Assembly: GCA_903919145.1 (NCBI GenBank)
Contig: CAIXGW010000157.1
Span: forward strand, 1-64,000
Origin: an uncultured Myxococcales bacterium
Lineage (GTDB): Bacteria > Myxococcota_A > UBA9042
Length of the DNA: 64,000 nt
Direction of reading: 5' to 3'
Positions 18,691-26,189 of the stretch are shown piece after piece. Every line of letters begins with the position of its first letter. Position 1 is the first letter of the stretch. The position numbers and the translations under genes are program-made. The notes below the pieces were generated by a model. The model ran no database searches. It worked only from the letters and a program-made list of their open reading frames with translations, and had not been told where the DNA came from.

Positions 18691-20736
18691 CTAGCCACCG
18701 CCGAGCAGCCGCTTGATTGCCACCCGGAAGGTGTTGGCAGAGAAGCCGGTCTGGGGCATGAACAGGTGGCCATTGATGAACACGGTTGGGGTGCCGCGCA
18801 CGCCCAGCTCTCCGCCGAGCTTGCCGTGGATGTCCACGGTGGCGGCATGGCGGCCGTCTTCCAGGGCGGCCTTGAGCTTCTTGAGGTCCATGCCAGCCTG
18901 CTTGGCCCGCTCCATCAGGGTGCCTTCTTCCAGCTTGTCGTTGTTGGCCATGACGGCCTTGTGGAACTCCCAGAACTTGCCCTGCACCTGGGCTTCCTGG
19001 CCGGCTTCGGCAAACTTCTTGGCCAGCGGGTGGATCTTGTCTAGCGGGAAGTCGACCCAGACGATCTTGAGGCGGCCCGGCATCTCTTGCTCCAGCTCGC
19101 GCAAGTGCGGGTCGAGCCGGGCGGAGAAGGGGCACTGAAAGTCCTGGAAGGTCACGATCTCAATCGACGCGCCAGCTCCACCGCGGCTGGGGGCAGTCGC
19201 CGGCAGCTCGATCTTCTTGGCTTCTGGCGCCAGCGACTCCAGCAGCAGGCCTTTGGCGGTGATCGTCTCAAAGACTTTGTCTGGCGCTACGCCGCTGCGA
19301 ACCAGTTCCTGGGCCGCCAGAACTTCGGCGTCAATCAGCTTCTTGAGCAAGCCCTCTTCGCGCGCACCCGTCAGCTTCTTGCCGTTGATGAACAAGATCG
19401 GCGTGCCGCGGGCAGACAGGGCCAGGGCCTGCTCAGCGTCTGCCTCGATGCGCGGCTTGGCGCCGTGAGCCGCCAGGGCGGTAGCAAACTGCGCTTTGTC
19501 CAGGCCGATGGTGGTGGCCGCGCTGGCCAGGCCAACAGCGCCGAGATTGTGCTGGTTCTTCAGCACGAAATCGTGCATCTCCCAGAACTTGCCCTGGGTA
19601 CGTGCGGCCTCTAGCGCTTCGGCTGCGCCAATGGCGTTGGCGTGGGTGGCTCCCGGGTTGTGCTTGAACACCAGCCGGAGCTTGCCCTGGTAGTCGTCAA
19701 CCAATTTGCGCATCACCGGCTGCATCTTGGCGCAGTAGGGGCACTCCATGTCTTCAAACATCACCACGGTGACCAGCGCCGTGTCGGGCCCCAGCCGCGG
19801 GTCGTCTTGGCGGATTTGCACGCGCCAGATGGCATCGACGTCGGTCGCCACGGCGGTGGTCGGCTGGCCACCCAGCTGTACGGCTGCGGCGCCGCCGCCG
19901 GCGGGGTTGATCTCGGCGGACTCGACCCCAGAAGTGCGGGTCGCCGGCGTGGGCAGCGGCACTTCGGGCGGGGTCTGGCCTTCCAGCACGTACTTGATGT
20001 AATCCGGAGCGCTCTTGGGGTTGGCCGCGCCAACCACAGCCTTCATCAGCGATACTGAGGGCGTGCCGGCGGCCAGCAGTGCGTCAGAGCGCGATTTTTC
20101 TTCGGCGATCTTCTTGTCCCAGAATTCGGGCGGCTGCACACCCAGCAGCAGGGCGCCGTTGATCAGAAACGACGGAGTACCGGTGGCCCCAAAGGTCTTG
20201 GCCAAGCTTAGGTCGCGGGCGACCACCTTGGCGGACTCTGGGCTGTCGAGGTCGGCGGCAAATTTCTTGGCGTCGATGCCTGCGCCCGCTGCCCACGCCA
20301 GCATCGACTCGCGGCCGACGTTCTTGGCCTCCATCATGCTCTCATAGAACTTGAAGAATGCCTTCTGCTTGTGCGCAGCCACGGCGCCGCGAGCCGCCAG
20401 CAAGGCGCCGGGGTGCACGGCCATTGGCAGGTTCAGGAAGCGCAGCCGCACGGTGTCTTTGTGCTTGTCTGCCAGCTCGAGCAGCGCTTTGGCGTGGCCG
20501 CGGGTGTAGGGGCACTCAAAGTCGATGAAAGCCAGAATATCGACCTTGGGCGCCACAGCTCCGCGCTCCGGGGCGTCAAAAAGCGCAGCTGCGGCGGTGA
20601 TCTTCTCAGAGCTGGTGCGCTTGCAGGCGCTGGTGGCAGACGCGGCCACGGCGACCGCAATGGCCATGGTCATCCAACGCGAGGTGTATCGTCCGCCGCG
20701 CGGGCGGCCAGCTGGGGCAAAGGGCGCGATTGGCAT
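18691..20736 (-). CDS. Lipoprotein with three tandem DsbA-like thioredoxin domains
   Basis: 681 residues from the ATG at 20736 (AGGAG upstream); a longer frame to 20943 lacks support. The signal ends in a lipobox SATSAC with Cys38. Three DsbA/DsbG-like domains follow, each with an active-site helix and a distant cis-Pro loop: Cys75 in CPYT with GTPSFLING, Cys332 and Cys335 in CPYC with GTPILFING, and Cys535 in CPFS with GTPTVFING. Only the middle domain keeps the dithiol. DsbA-like proteins oxidise or isomerise disulfides in the periplasm; C-x-x-S/T sites can bind substrate through a mixed disulfide. The neighbouring downstream gene encodes a cysteine-poor relative of the same layout. Membrane anchoring plus the abundance of Cys-rich lipoproteins nearby makes these a plausible substrate class (inference). 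Confidence 0.9.
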   Translation of the reverse strand: MPIAPFAPAGRPRGGRYTSRWMTMAIAVAVAASATSACKRTSSEKITAAAALFDAPERGAVAPKVDILAFIDFECPYTRGHAKALLELADKHKDTVRLRFLNLPMAVHPGALLAARGAVAAHKQKAFFKFYESMMEAKNVGRESMLAWAAGAGIDAKKFAADLDSPESAKVVARDLSLAKTFGATGTPSFLINGALLLGVQPPEFWDKKIAEEKSRSDALLAAGTPSVSLMKAVVGAANPKSAPDYIKYVLEGQTPPEVPLPTPATRTSGVESAEINPAGGGAAAVQLGGQPTTAVATDVDAIWRVQIRQDDPRLGPDTALVTVVMFEDMECPYCAKMQPVMRKLVDDYQGKLRLVFKHNPGATHANAIGAAEALEAARTQGKFWEMHDFVLKNQHNLGAVGLASAATTIGLDKAQFATALAAHGAKPRIEADAEQALALSARGTPILFINGKKLTGAREEGLLKKLIDAEVLAAQELVRSGVAPDKVFETITAKGLLLESLAPEAKKIELPATAPSRGGAGASIEIVTFQDFQCPFSARLDPHLRELEQEMPGRLKIVWVDFPLDKIHPLAKKFAEAGQEAQVQGKFWEFHKAVMANNDKLEEGTLMERAKQAGMDLKKLKAALEDGRHAATVDIHGKLGGELGVRGTPTVFINGHLFMPQTGFSANTFRVAIKRLLGGG

Positions 20737-21016
20737 CGTGGAGGGACTCCTGGGTGACGGTGCACCTGAGGGACTGGCTGGCAGTGCGGAAAGGACTGTC
20801 TCTCCGACTCTGTCAGCCGCCAAGCTGGCTTGCTGGTCCGGCCTATCCTGGCATGGTGGTCTGAACGCTGGTTTGCGGGTCTCAACCCTCGGCAGCTCAG
20901 CCTGGGATAAGGAAGCGGCGCCAAAGGCCCCGGTCCGGCACAAGCGCTACAGGGTAGGAGCATGACCTCGGAGAATCAAGGCTGCACCCTCAACTTCTTG
21001 CGGTCCGCCGGCGGCG

Positions 21017-22369
21017 CTACGGTTCCTGCCCTGAGCTGCCGCGGCGCAACTGCCGCCACAGGGCCAAGCGCTCGGCAATGCGCGCCTCGTGGCCGTTGCG
21101 GGTCGGCGCATAGAATTCGGCGTGGCGCAGCGCCTCAGGCAGATAGCCCTGATCGTTGAAGCCGCCGTCGGCGTGCGGGTCGCGGTAGCCTTGGCCCCAG
21201 CCCAGCGCCTTGTCCACCGAGCTGGAGGGATTGCGCAGGTGATCTGGCACCGGCAGAGTCCCCCATCGCTCTACCGCCTGCTGCGCCAGCCCCAGCCCCA
21301 GGTAGCTCGCCTTGGACTTGGCGGCGCATGCCAAATAGGTCGTGGCCTGGGCCAGCGCCAGCCGTGACTCCGGCAGTCCGCACAGCTCGTGGGCCTGTGA
21401 CGCTGCAATGGCCACCTGAAGGGCCTGGGGATCGGCGTTGGACACGTCTTCCGAGGCAAAGATCACCAGCCGCCTGCAGATAAAGCGCGGGTCCTCTCCG
21501 GCTTCCAGCATCCGCGCCAGCCAATACAGGGCAGCGTCTGGGTCGGAGCCGCGCAGCGACTTGATAAAGGCTGAGACCACCTGGTAGTGCTCGTCGCCCT
21601 GGCGGTCGTAGCGGGGGCCTTTGCGCAGGGGCGCCCGGTGGAGCAGCTGCAGGTCGATCATCGGGGCAAGCGTATGATCCTGCTTGCATTGCTCCAGAAG
21701 CGGCTCGGCGGCGGCCTCCAGTAGCGTCAGGGCTCGCCGGGCGTCGCCATCGGCCTGGGCGACCAGGTGCTGCAGTGCCTCAGGGTCCACCTGCAGCCCG
21801 GTGCCACCGTAGCCGCGCGGATCGGCCAGCGTCCGCTCGAGCACCAGCTCAATCTCGGCGGGACCCAGCGGCTCCAACACGACCAACACGCAGCGGCTCA
21901 GCAGGGCCGCCGTCAGCGAATGCCCTGGATTCTCTGTGGTAGCGCCAATCAGGCTCAGCGTCCCGGACTCGACATGGGGCAGCAGCGCGTCTTGCTGTGG
22001 CCGGCCCCAGCGATGGATTTCATCGACAAAACAAACGGTTTTCTCTCCGCGCCGCCCGGCTGCCTGGGCTTCTGCCACCAGCTCGCGCAGCTGCTGCACG
22101 CCATCCAGTACGGCCGACAGGGCCGCAAAGCGAGCCTGGCTGTGGCGCGCCACCACCCGCGCCAGGGTGGTTTTGCCGACGCCCGGCGGCCCCCACAGCA
22201 ACAGAGACGGCAGCCGATCGGACTGCAGCGCCTTGCGCACAAAGCCTTCTGGGCCGAGCCACAGCTGCTGGCCCACCACCTCGTCTAGGGTGCGCGGGCG
22301 CATTCGCTCGGCCAGGGGCGCTCGCGGGGTCTGGTCAAACAGGTCGGGCAGTCTTTTGGCTAGGGCCAC
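21017..22369 (-). CDS. rarA: Replication-associated recombination AAA+ ATPase RarA (MgsA)
   Basis: 450 residues, the usual length. It starts at a GTG preceded by GGAG. Walker A GPPGVGKT lies at residues 60-67, Walker B with the family DEIHRW block near residue 116, sensor 1 in IGATTENPG and an arginine finger in LLSRC. The C-terminal part carries the tetramerisation region (ISAFIKS-like VVSAFIKSLRGSDPDAALYW) and the YLPEALRH block typical of RarA. The protein acts at stalled replication forks. The usual DEIHRFNKxQQD is DEIHRWGRPQQD here, a minor variation. The universal stress protein gene lies 25 bases upstream on the same strand. Confidence 0.95.
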   Translation of the reverse strand: MALAKRLPDLFDQTPRAPLAERMRPRTLDEVVGQQLWLGPEGFVRKALQSDRLPSLLLWGPPGVGKTTLARVVARHSQARFAALSAVLDGVQQLRELVAEAQAAGRRGEKTVCFVDEIHRWGRPQQDALLPHVESGTLSLIGATTENPGHSLTAALLSRCVLVVLEPLGPAEIELVLERTLADPRGYGGTGLQVDPEALQHLVAQADGDARRALTLLEAAAEPLLEQCKQDHTLAPMIDLQLLHRAPLRKGPRYDRQGDEHYQVVSAFIKSLRGSDPDAALYWLARMLEAGEDPRFICRRLVIFASEDVSNADPQALQVAIAASQAHELCGLPESRLALAQATTYLACAAKSKASYLGLGLAQQAVERWGTLPVPDHLRNPSSSVDKALGWGQGYRDPHADGGFNDQGYLPEALRHAEFYAPTRNGHEARIAERLALWRQLRRGSSGQEP

Positions 22370-22394
22370 GCTGGCTCCAAGATGGACGGATTCT

Positions 22395-23318
22395 TCAGCG
22401 CTTGCGCGAGGTCCAGTCAGGCCTGGTCGTCAACACCGGGCAGCGGGCGTGCTTGATCACGTGCTCGGCCATCGACCCCAGCACGGTGTTGCGCACCTGG
22501 TCGCGGCCGATCGCCGGGACCACAATCGCGTCGGCGCCAACCCGGTCGACGTAGCTCATCACGGCCGAGCCGGGCTTGTTGTCCTCTAGCAGCTGCCAGA
22601 AGGCCGGCACCCGGGTGATCTGGTGGGCAGCGTTGGACAAGCGGGCCTGCAGCCGCGAGCGGATCTGGTACTGCATGTCCTTGGGCAGCAGGATCTCGCC
22701 TTCCGGCGTGGCCAGCGTCTGAGCCTGCGCCGGCTGGACCACGTCTACTACCTCCAGCTTGCCACCGACTTCTGAGGCAAATTCCTCTGCGGCCAGCAGC
22801 AAACCCTGCCACTCATCTGAAAAATCAATGGGATGGACAATGCGCTCAAAGCCGCGCCAGCTCTCCATTCGCGAGGCGAACCGCTCGTTGACGGACATGA
22901 CCGGCACCTGCGCATCGCGGATCAGCCGAGCCGTGGGCGACCCCAGCACGCGGCCAGTAAACTCGTGCTGCCCTTCGGTGGCCACCACGGCCAGATCGGC
23001 CTGCAGCTCCGCCAGAACGTCGACGGCAAGCTCAAAAGTCGAGCCTACGCGGGCGTCGATCTCGGCGTGTACCCCCAGGGCGGCAAGCTCGCGTTGGTAC
23101 TGCAGTAGCGTGGGCATGGCGCGCGCCCGATCGGCGTCGTCGATCACTTGCCGCATCCGCGCCGCTTCGCCGTCCAGGTAGAACAGCTCGCTGGAGCCGC
23201 GAAAAGCGTGAAAAATGGTGACTCTGGAGCCCAGCGTTTGCGCAGTGACCGCCAACGGCTTGAAGGCCAGGCGGGTGACCTCGGTGAGATCCGTCAGCAA
23301 CACGATGTGATCGAACAC
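22395..23318 (-). CDS. Tandem universal stress protein (two Usp domains)
   Basis: 307 residues from the GTG at 23318, which follows GAGG at five bases and begins VFDHIVLLTDLTE, a typical Usp N-terminus; an in-frame GTG at 23351 would add 11 residues. Domain 1 (about 1-140) ends with the VLGSPTARLIRDAQVPVM variant of the nucleotide-binding G-x(2)-G-x(9)-G-(S/T) motif. Domain 2 (about 155-305) begins FERIVHPIDFSDEW and has VLGSMAEHVIKHARCPVL near its end. Usp proteins are cytoplasmic and help stress survival; ATP binding varies by subfamily. The gene is probably cotranscribed with rarA. Confidence 0.9.
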   Translation of the reverse strand: MFDHIVLLTDLTEVTRLAFKPLAVTAQTLGSRVTIFHAFRGSSELFYLDGEAARMRQVIDDADRARAMPTLLQYQRELAALGVHAEIDARVGSTFELAVDVLAELQADLAVVATEGQHEFTGRVLGSPTARLIRDAQVPVMSVNERFASRMESWRGFERIVHPIDFSDEWQGLLLAAEEFASEVGGKLEVVDVVQPAQAQTLATPEGEILLPKDMQYQIRSRLQARLSNAAHQITRVPAFWQLLEDNKPGSAVMSYVDRVGADAIVVPAIGRDQVRNTVLGSMAEHVIKHARCPVLTTRPDWTSRKR

Positions 23319-23577
23319 GGTAACCTCGGTGCGGCGTGCGGGCAGCGGCACGGTCGTAGTTGCAGAACCTACGGCGCCGCCAAGGTATCGTCAAGCACTG
23401 GCTACAGACGCCGCCCAGGCGAGCCGGGTCCAGAATGCCGGCAAGCTCCTGGAACCGCGTCGTTGTTGCGCTCGCGTTGACAATAGCTTCTCAGGAAAGG
23501 TACAACGCTACTCGCGGTTGGGCCCACGTTGGCATTGGCCTGCCGAAAATCCGAACTGGTTGTCCTGGAGGTTGCGT

Positions 23578-23829
23578 ATGAAGTTGAACATGTTGGCTGG
23601 TATGGCGCTTGTAGTTGCTGCTTTCGTTTCGGGGTGCTCTTCCGCTCCCGCCAAAGAGACTCCGGCTCCGACGGCCGGCTGCACCAGCGACGACCAGTGC
23701 GCCGGGGCGGGCCCCTGCGGCAAGTGCGTTTCCGGTAGCTGCCAGAACGTGTTTGGCCCAGAGTGCTGCAACAAAGACGATGACTGCGGCAACCCCGCCC
23801 TGCGCTGTCGCGGCAATCGCTGCAAGTAG
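23578..23829 (+). CDS. Small Cys-rich lipoprotein
   Basis: 83 residues. GGAGG ends six bases before the ATG, a strong ribosome binding site. A short hydrophobic segment leads to a lipobox VSGC (Cys20). The mature 64 residues contain about ten more cysteines in the pattern CTSDDQC...CGKCVSGSC...CCNKDDDC...CRGNRC, similar to the Cys-rich insert of the Pal-like protein 270 bases downstream. A disulfide-stabilised mini-domain on the cell envelope is likely; the partner is unknown. Confidence 0.82.
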   Translation: MKLNMLAGMALVVAAFVSGCSSAPAKETPAPTAGCTSDDQCAGAGPCGKCVSGSCQNVFGPECCNKDDDCGNPALRCRGNRCK

Positions 23830-23843
23830 TTAGCGCCAGTCCA

Positions 23844-23874
23844 TTGGCACAGGTCGGGTTCTGACCCGAGCCAA
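23844..23874 (+). terminator. Hairpin downstream of the small lipoprotein gene
   Basis: TTGGC (23844-23848) pairs with GCCAA (23870-23874), and TCGGGT (23854-23859) with ACCCGA (23864-23869) around a four-base loop. It begins 15 bases after the stop. No U-run follows, so termination is only possible. Confidence 0.4.
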
Positions 23875-24094
23875 GGGCTGCAAGTGTGGAGTCCAAGCCT
23901 TGTTTCAGGTTGGTGCAGTCCATCGACCGGCGAGCGAGGCTGGGCGGCTTACATCTTGCGCCAGTGGCGCCGGCCCTCGTCCAGCCTTGCTGGAGGAGCG
24001 TAGCCGGCGCTGCTGGCGCAAAGTTCATGGATTCGCTGCCCCCAGACAAGAATCCGTCCCAAGCCGAGCGCCGATGCTGCGCCGGAGGCTGATC

Positions 24095-24961
24095 ATGATG
24101 ACCATTTTGCACAGCGTCCTTGCCCAGTTGGCACCTCTCAGCCGCAGCTCCGCGGTCACCAAGCGTGCTGGGTGGTCCATGGCAGCCATGGCCGCCTTTG
24201 GTTTGTTGGTGGCTCTGACCAGCGGCTGCGGGCCTTCCTACCCCAACTGCAGCGGAGACGAAGGGTGCAAATCCAAAGGTGAATTCTGCCTGGACAACAA
24301 GTGTGCCCAGTGCCGGACGGACAACCACTGCCCCGGCGCCGACACCGACAAATGCGTCACCTGCCAGACCGGCGCCTGCGGCCGCAAAGCCGATTGCTGC
24401 AGCTCCAACCTGGACTGCGGCGCCGGCAAGAAATGCGACACGGCTGCCAACAAGTGCGTTGCCCAGTGCGCGGCCGACACCGACTGCCCCGCGGGTCAGA
24501 AGTGCGCCGCTGGCGCTTGCCAGGCCCCTGCGGCGGCAGTAGGCGATGGCTCAGGCTGCAAGAGCGACGGCGAGTGCGGCTCTGGCCTGAAGTGCAAAGA
24601 CGGCAAGTGCTTGGACGCCGCCGGCCAGTGCGGCTTTGCGCCCATCTTCTTTAGCTTCAATGAGTACGCGCTGACCGACGCGGCCCAGAACGGCCTGTCA
24701 GCCAACCTCAAGTGCTTCAAAGAGAAGCCGGTCTCCAGCATCACCGTAGAAGGCCACTGCGACGAGCGCGGCACTGACGCTTACAACATGGAGCTTGGCA
24801 CCAAGCGCGCCAAGGTGGTCAAGGACTACCTGCAGTCGTCCCTGGCCAAGGTCAAGGTCAAGACCATGTCCTACGGCAAGACCAAGCCGGCCTGCTCTGA
24901 GGACAACGAAGACTGCTGGGGCAAGAACCGCCGCGCCGAGTTCAAGGTCTCTGAGAAGTGA
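24095..24961 (+). CDS. Pal-like OmpA-domain lipoprotein with Cys-rich insert
   Basis: 288 residues. GGAGG precedes the ATG by six bases. The lipobox is LTSGC. Between the lipid anchor and the OmpA domain lies an insert of about 130 residues with roughly 24 cysteines (SGDEGCKSKGEFC, CVTCQTGACG, CPAGQKCAAGAC, CGSGLKCKDGKC). The C-terminal OmpA-like domain has IFFSFNEYALT, VEGHCDERGTDAYNMELGTKRA and NRRAEFKV, matching Pal, which binds peptidoglycan diaminopimelate and anchors the outer membrane. The Asp and Arg ligands of the binding loop are present. The following gene is a CpoB-like protein, which supports a Tol-Pal-type setting, although no tol gene is in the window. The Cys-rich spacer is unusual for Pal. 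Confidence 0.9.
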   Translation: MMTILHSVLAQLAPLSRSSAVTKRAGWSMAAMAAFGLLVALTSGCGPSYPNCSGDEGCKSKGEFCLDNKCAQCRTDNHCPGADTDKCVTCQTGACGRKADCCSSNLDCGAGKKCDTAANKCVAQCAADTDCPAGQKCAAGACQAPAAAVGDGSGCKSDGECGSGLKCKDGKCLDAAGQCGFAPIFFSFNEYALTDAAQNGLSANLKCFKEKPVSSITVEGHCDERGTDAYNMELGTKRAKVVKDYLQSSLAKVKVKTMSYGKTKPACSEDNEDCWGKNRRAEFKVSEK

Positions 24962-24984
24962 GCCGATCACAGGAAGGCGCGCCG

Positions 24985-26046
24985 ATGCGTACATCAGGTC
25001 TTCGTGGCCACCAGCTGCCCCTGCAACTGCTGCTGTTGCCTGCCCTTGGCTTGATGACCGGCTGCTTGGCAACCCGCGCGCAGGTCGTTGATCTAGAAGA
25101 CCGACTGGTCAAGGTAGAGAAGGCCCACGCCGGCTACCTGGTCAACGCCGACCGCGAGACCAAGCGCCTGCAGACCTTGGCCACCCAAGTAGAAGAGTCC
25201 AACGCCCAGCTGCGCGAGTCGCTGGCGCGATCCGGGGCCAAGCTAGGTGACTTTGAGACCAAGGTAGCCAAGCTGCGCGGCGAGCTTGAAGTCGTGATCC
25301 ACCGGCTGGACACAGTAGAAAAGACTGGCGGCGGCGCGGCGGTGCTGGTGAGCGACGTGCGGCGCCGGCTGGATCAGCTGATCGCCGATCTGCGCGACCG
25401 CGCCGGCATTGCGATCTTGGCGCTGCCGGCGGACCTGCCCGTCGATGCCGATGGGTTTGCCAAGCTGGCAGATGCCAAGCTCGCTGCTGGGGATGTGCGC
25501 ACGGCCGCGGCGGTGGCCAGCGAGTGCCAGAAGCGCTTTGCCAACACCGAGGCGGCGGGGCAGTGCGGCATTGTTCAGGCGCGAATTGCCCTTCAGGAAC
25601 AACGGTACGCCGACGCTACGCGGATTCTGCAAGCCGTTCACGACAGCTTGGCTGGCAAGCCCGTCCCGGTCGTCGGCCAAGCCTTGCTGGAGATCGCCAA
25701 GATTCTAGAGATCCAAGGTCGCTGCGCCAACGCGCAAAAGGTCTTGAAGTACGTGCTGTCAGACTTGCCCAAGGTTCCGGCAGCCAAGGCCGCGCGTGAA
25801 TTGCTGGCCAGCTCGGCTGCCCGTTGCAAAGAGGGCGTTGGCGCTGCCGGCAAGCCCGCCGCGGATGCCAGCAAGCCGGCTGAAGGAGCCGCTCCGGCCG
25901 AGCCAGAGCCGGCTGCCCCGACAGGCCCGGCCAAGCCGGAAGCGACGGACAAGCCAGAGGGGCCAGCGACTTCTGCGCCCACCGGCGGATCGGCCAAGGA
26001 CCGGCGCGGTGGCAAGCCGTCTGACGTTCCCCATGCTGAGCAATAG
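24985..26046 (+). CDS. CpoB/YbgF-like lipoprotein with coiled coil and TPR region
   Basis: 353 residues. The ATG at 24985 follows AGGAAGG by seven bases; a GTG overlapping the upstream stop is less likely. The lipobox is LMTGC. Residues of about 35-150 form a coiled coil (LEDRLVKVEKAHAGYL onward), then comes a TPR-like helical region (YADATRILQAVHD, GRCANAQKVLKYVLSDLP) and a low-complexity Pro/Ala/Glu/Lys tail. This layout resembles YbgF/CpoB, which links peptidoglycan synthesis with outer-membrane constriction, but E. coli CpoB is not lipidated. The gap to the Pal-like gene is 23 bases, so the two form an operon. Confidence 0.78.
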   Translation: MRTSGLRGHQLPLQLLLLPALGLMTGCLATRAQVVDLEDRLVKVEKAHAGYLVNADRETKRLQTLATQVEESNAQLRESLARSGAKLGDFETKVAKLRGELEVVIHRLDTVEKTGGGAAVLVSDVRRRLDQLIADLRDRAGIAILALPADLPVDADGFAKLADAKLAAGDVRTAAAVASECQKRFANTEAAGQCGIVQARIALQEQRYADATRILQAVHDSLAGKPVPVVGQALLEIAKILEIQGRCANAQKVLKYVLSDLPKVPAAKAARELLASSAARCKEGVGAAGKPAADASKPAEGAAPAEPEPAAPTGPAKPEATDKPEGPATSAPTGGSAKDRRGGKPSDVPHAEQ

Positions 26047-26189
26047 GTAAGGGACCGTGCAAAATCTAGCCGATTTTCCTCGGTTTCCTTTGCCTGCTGG
26101 ATGGGTCGCAAGTGCTCGCCGCCTTTTGGGTTGGTCGCACTGCTCCGCGAGTGGTGTTGGCAACTCATCTCTACACGAGCCCTAAGCGC

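Noticed and set aside
23578-26046. Complete tol-pal operon
   Set aside because: Only Pal-like and CpoB-like genes are present; no TolQ, TolR, TolA or TolB pattern is seen nearby.
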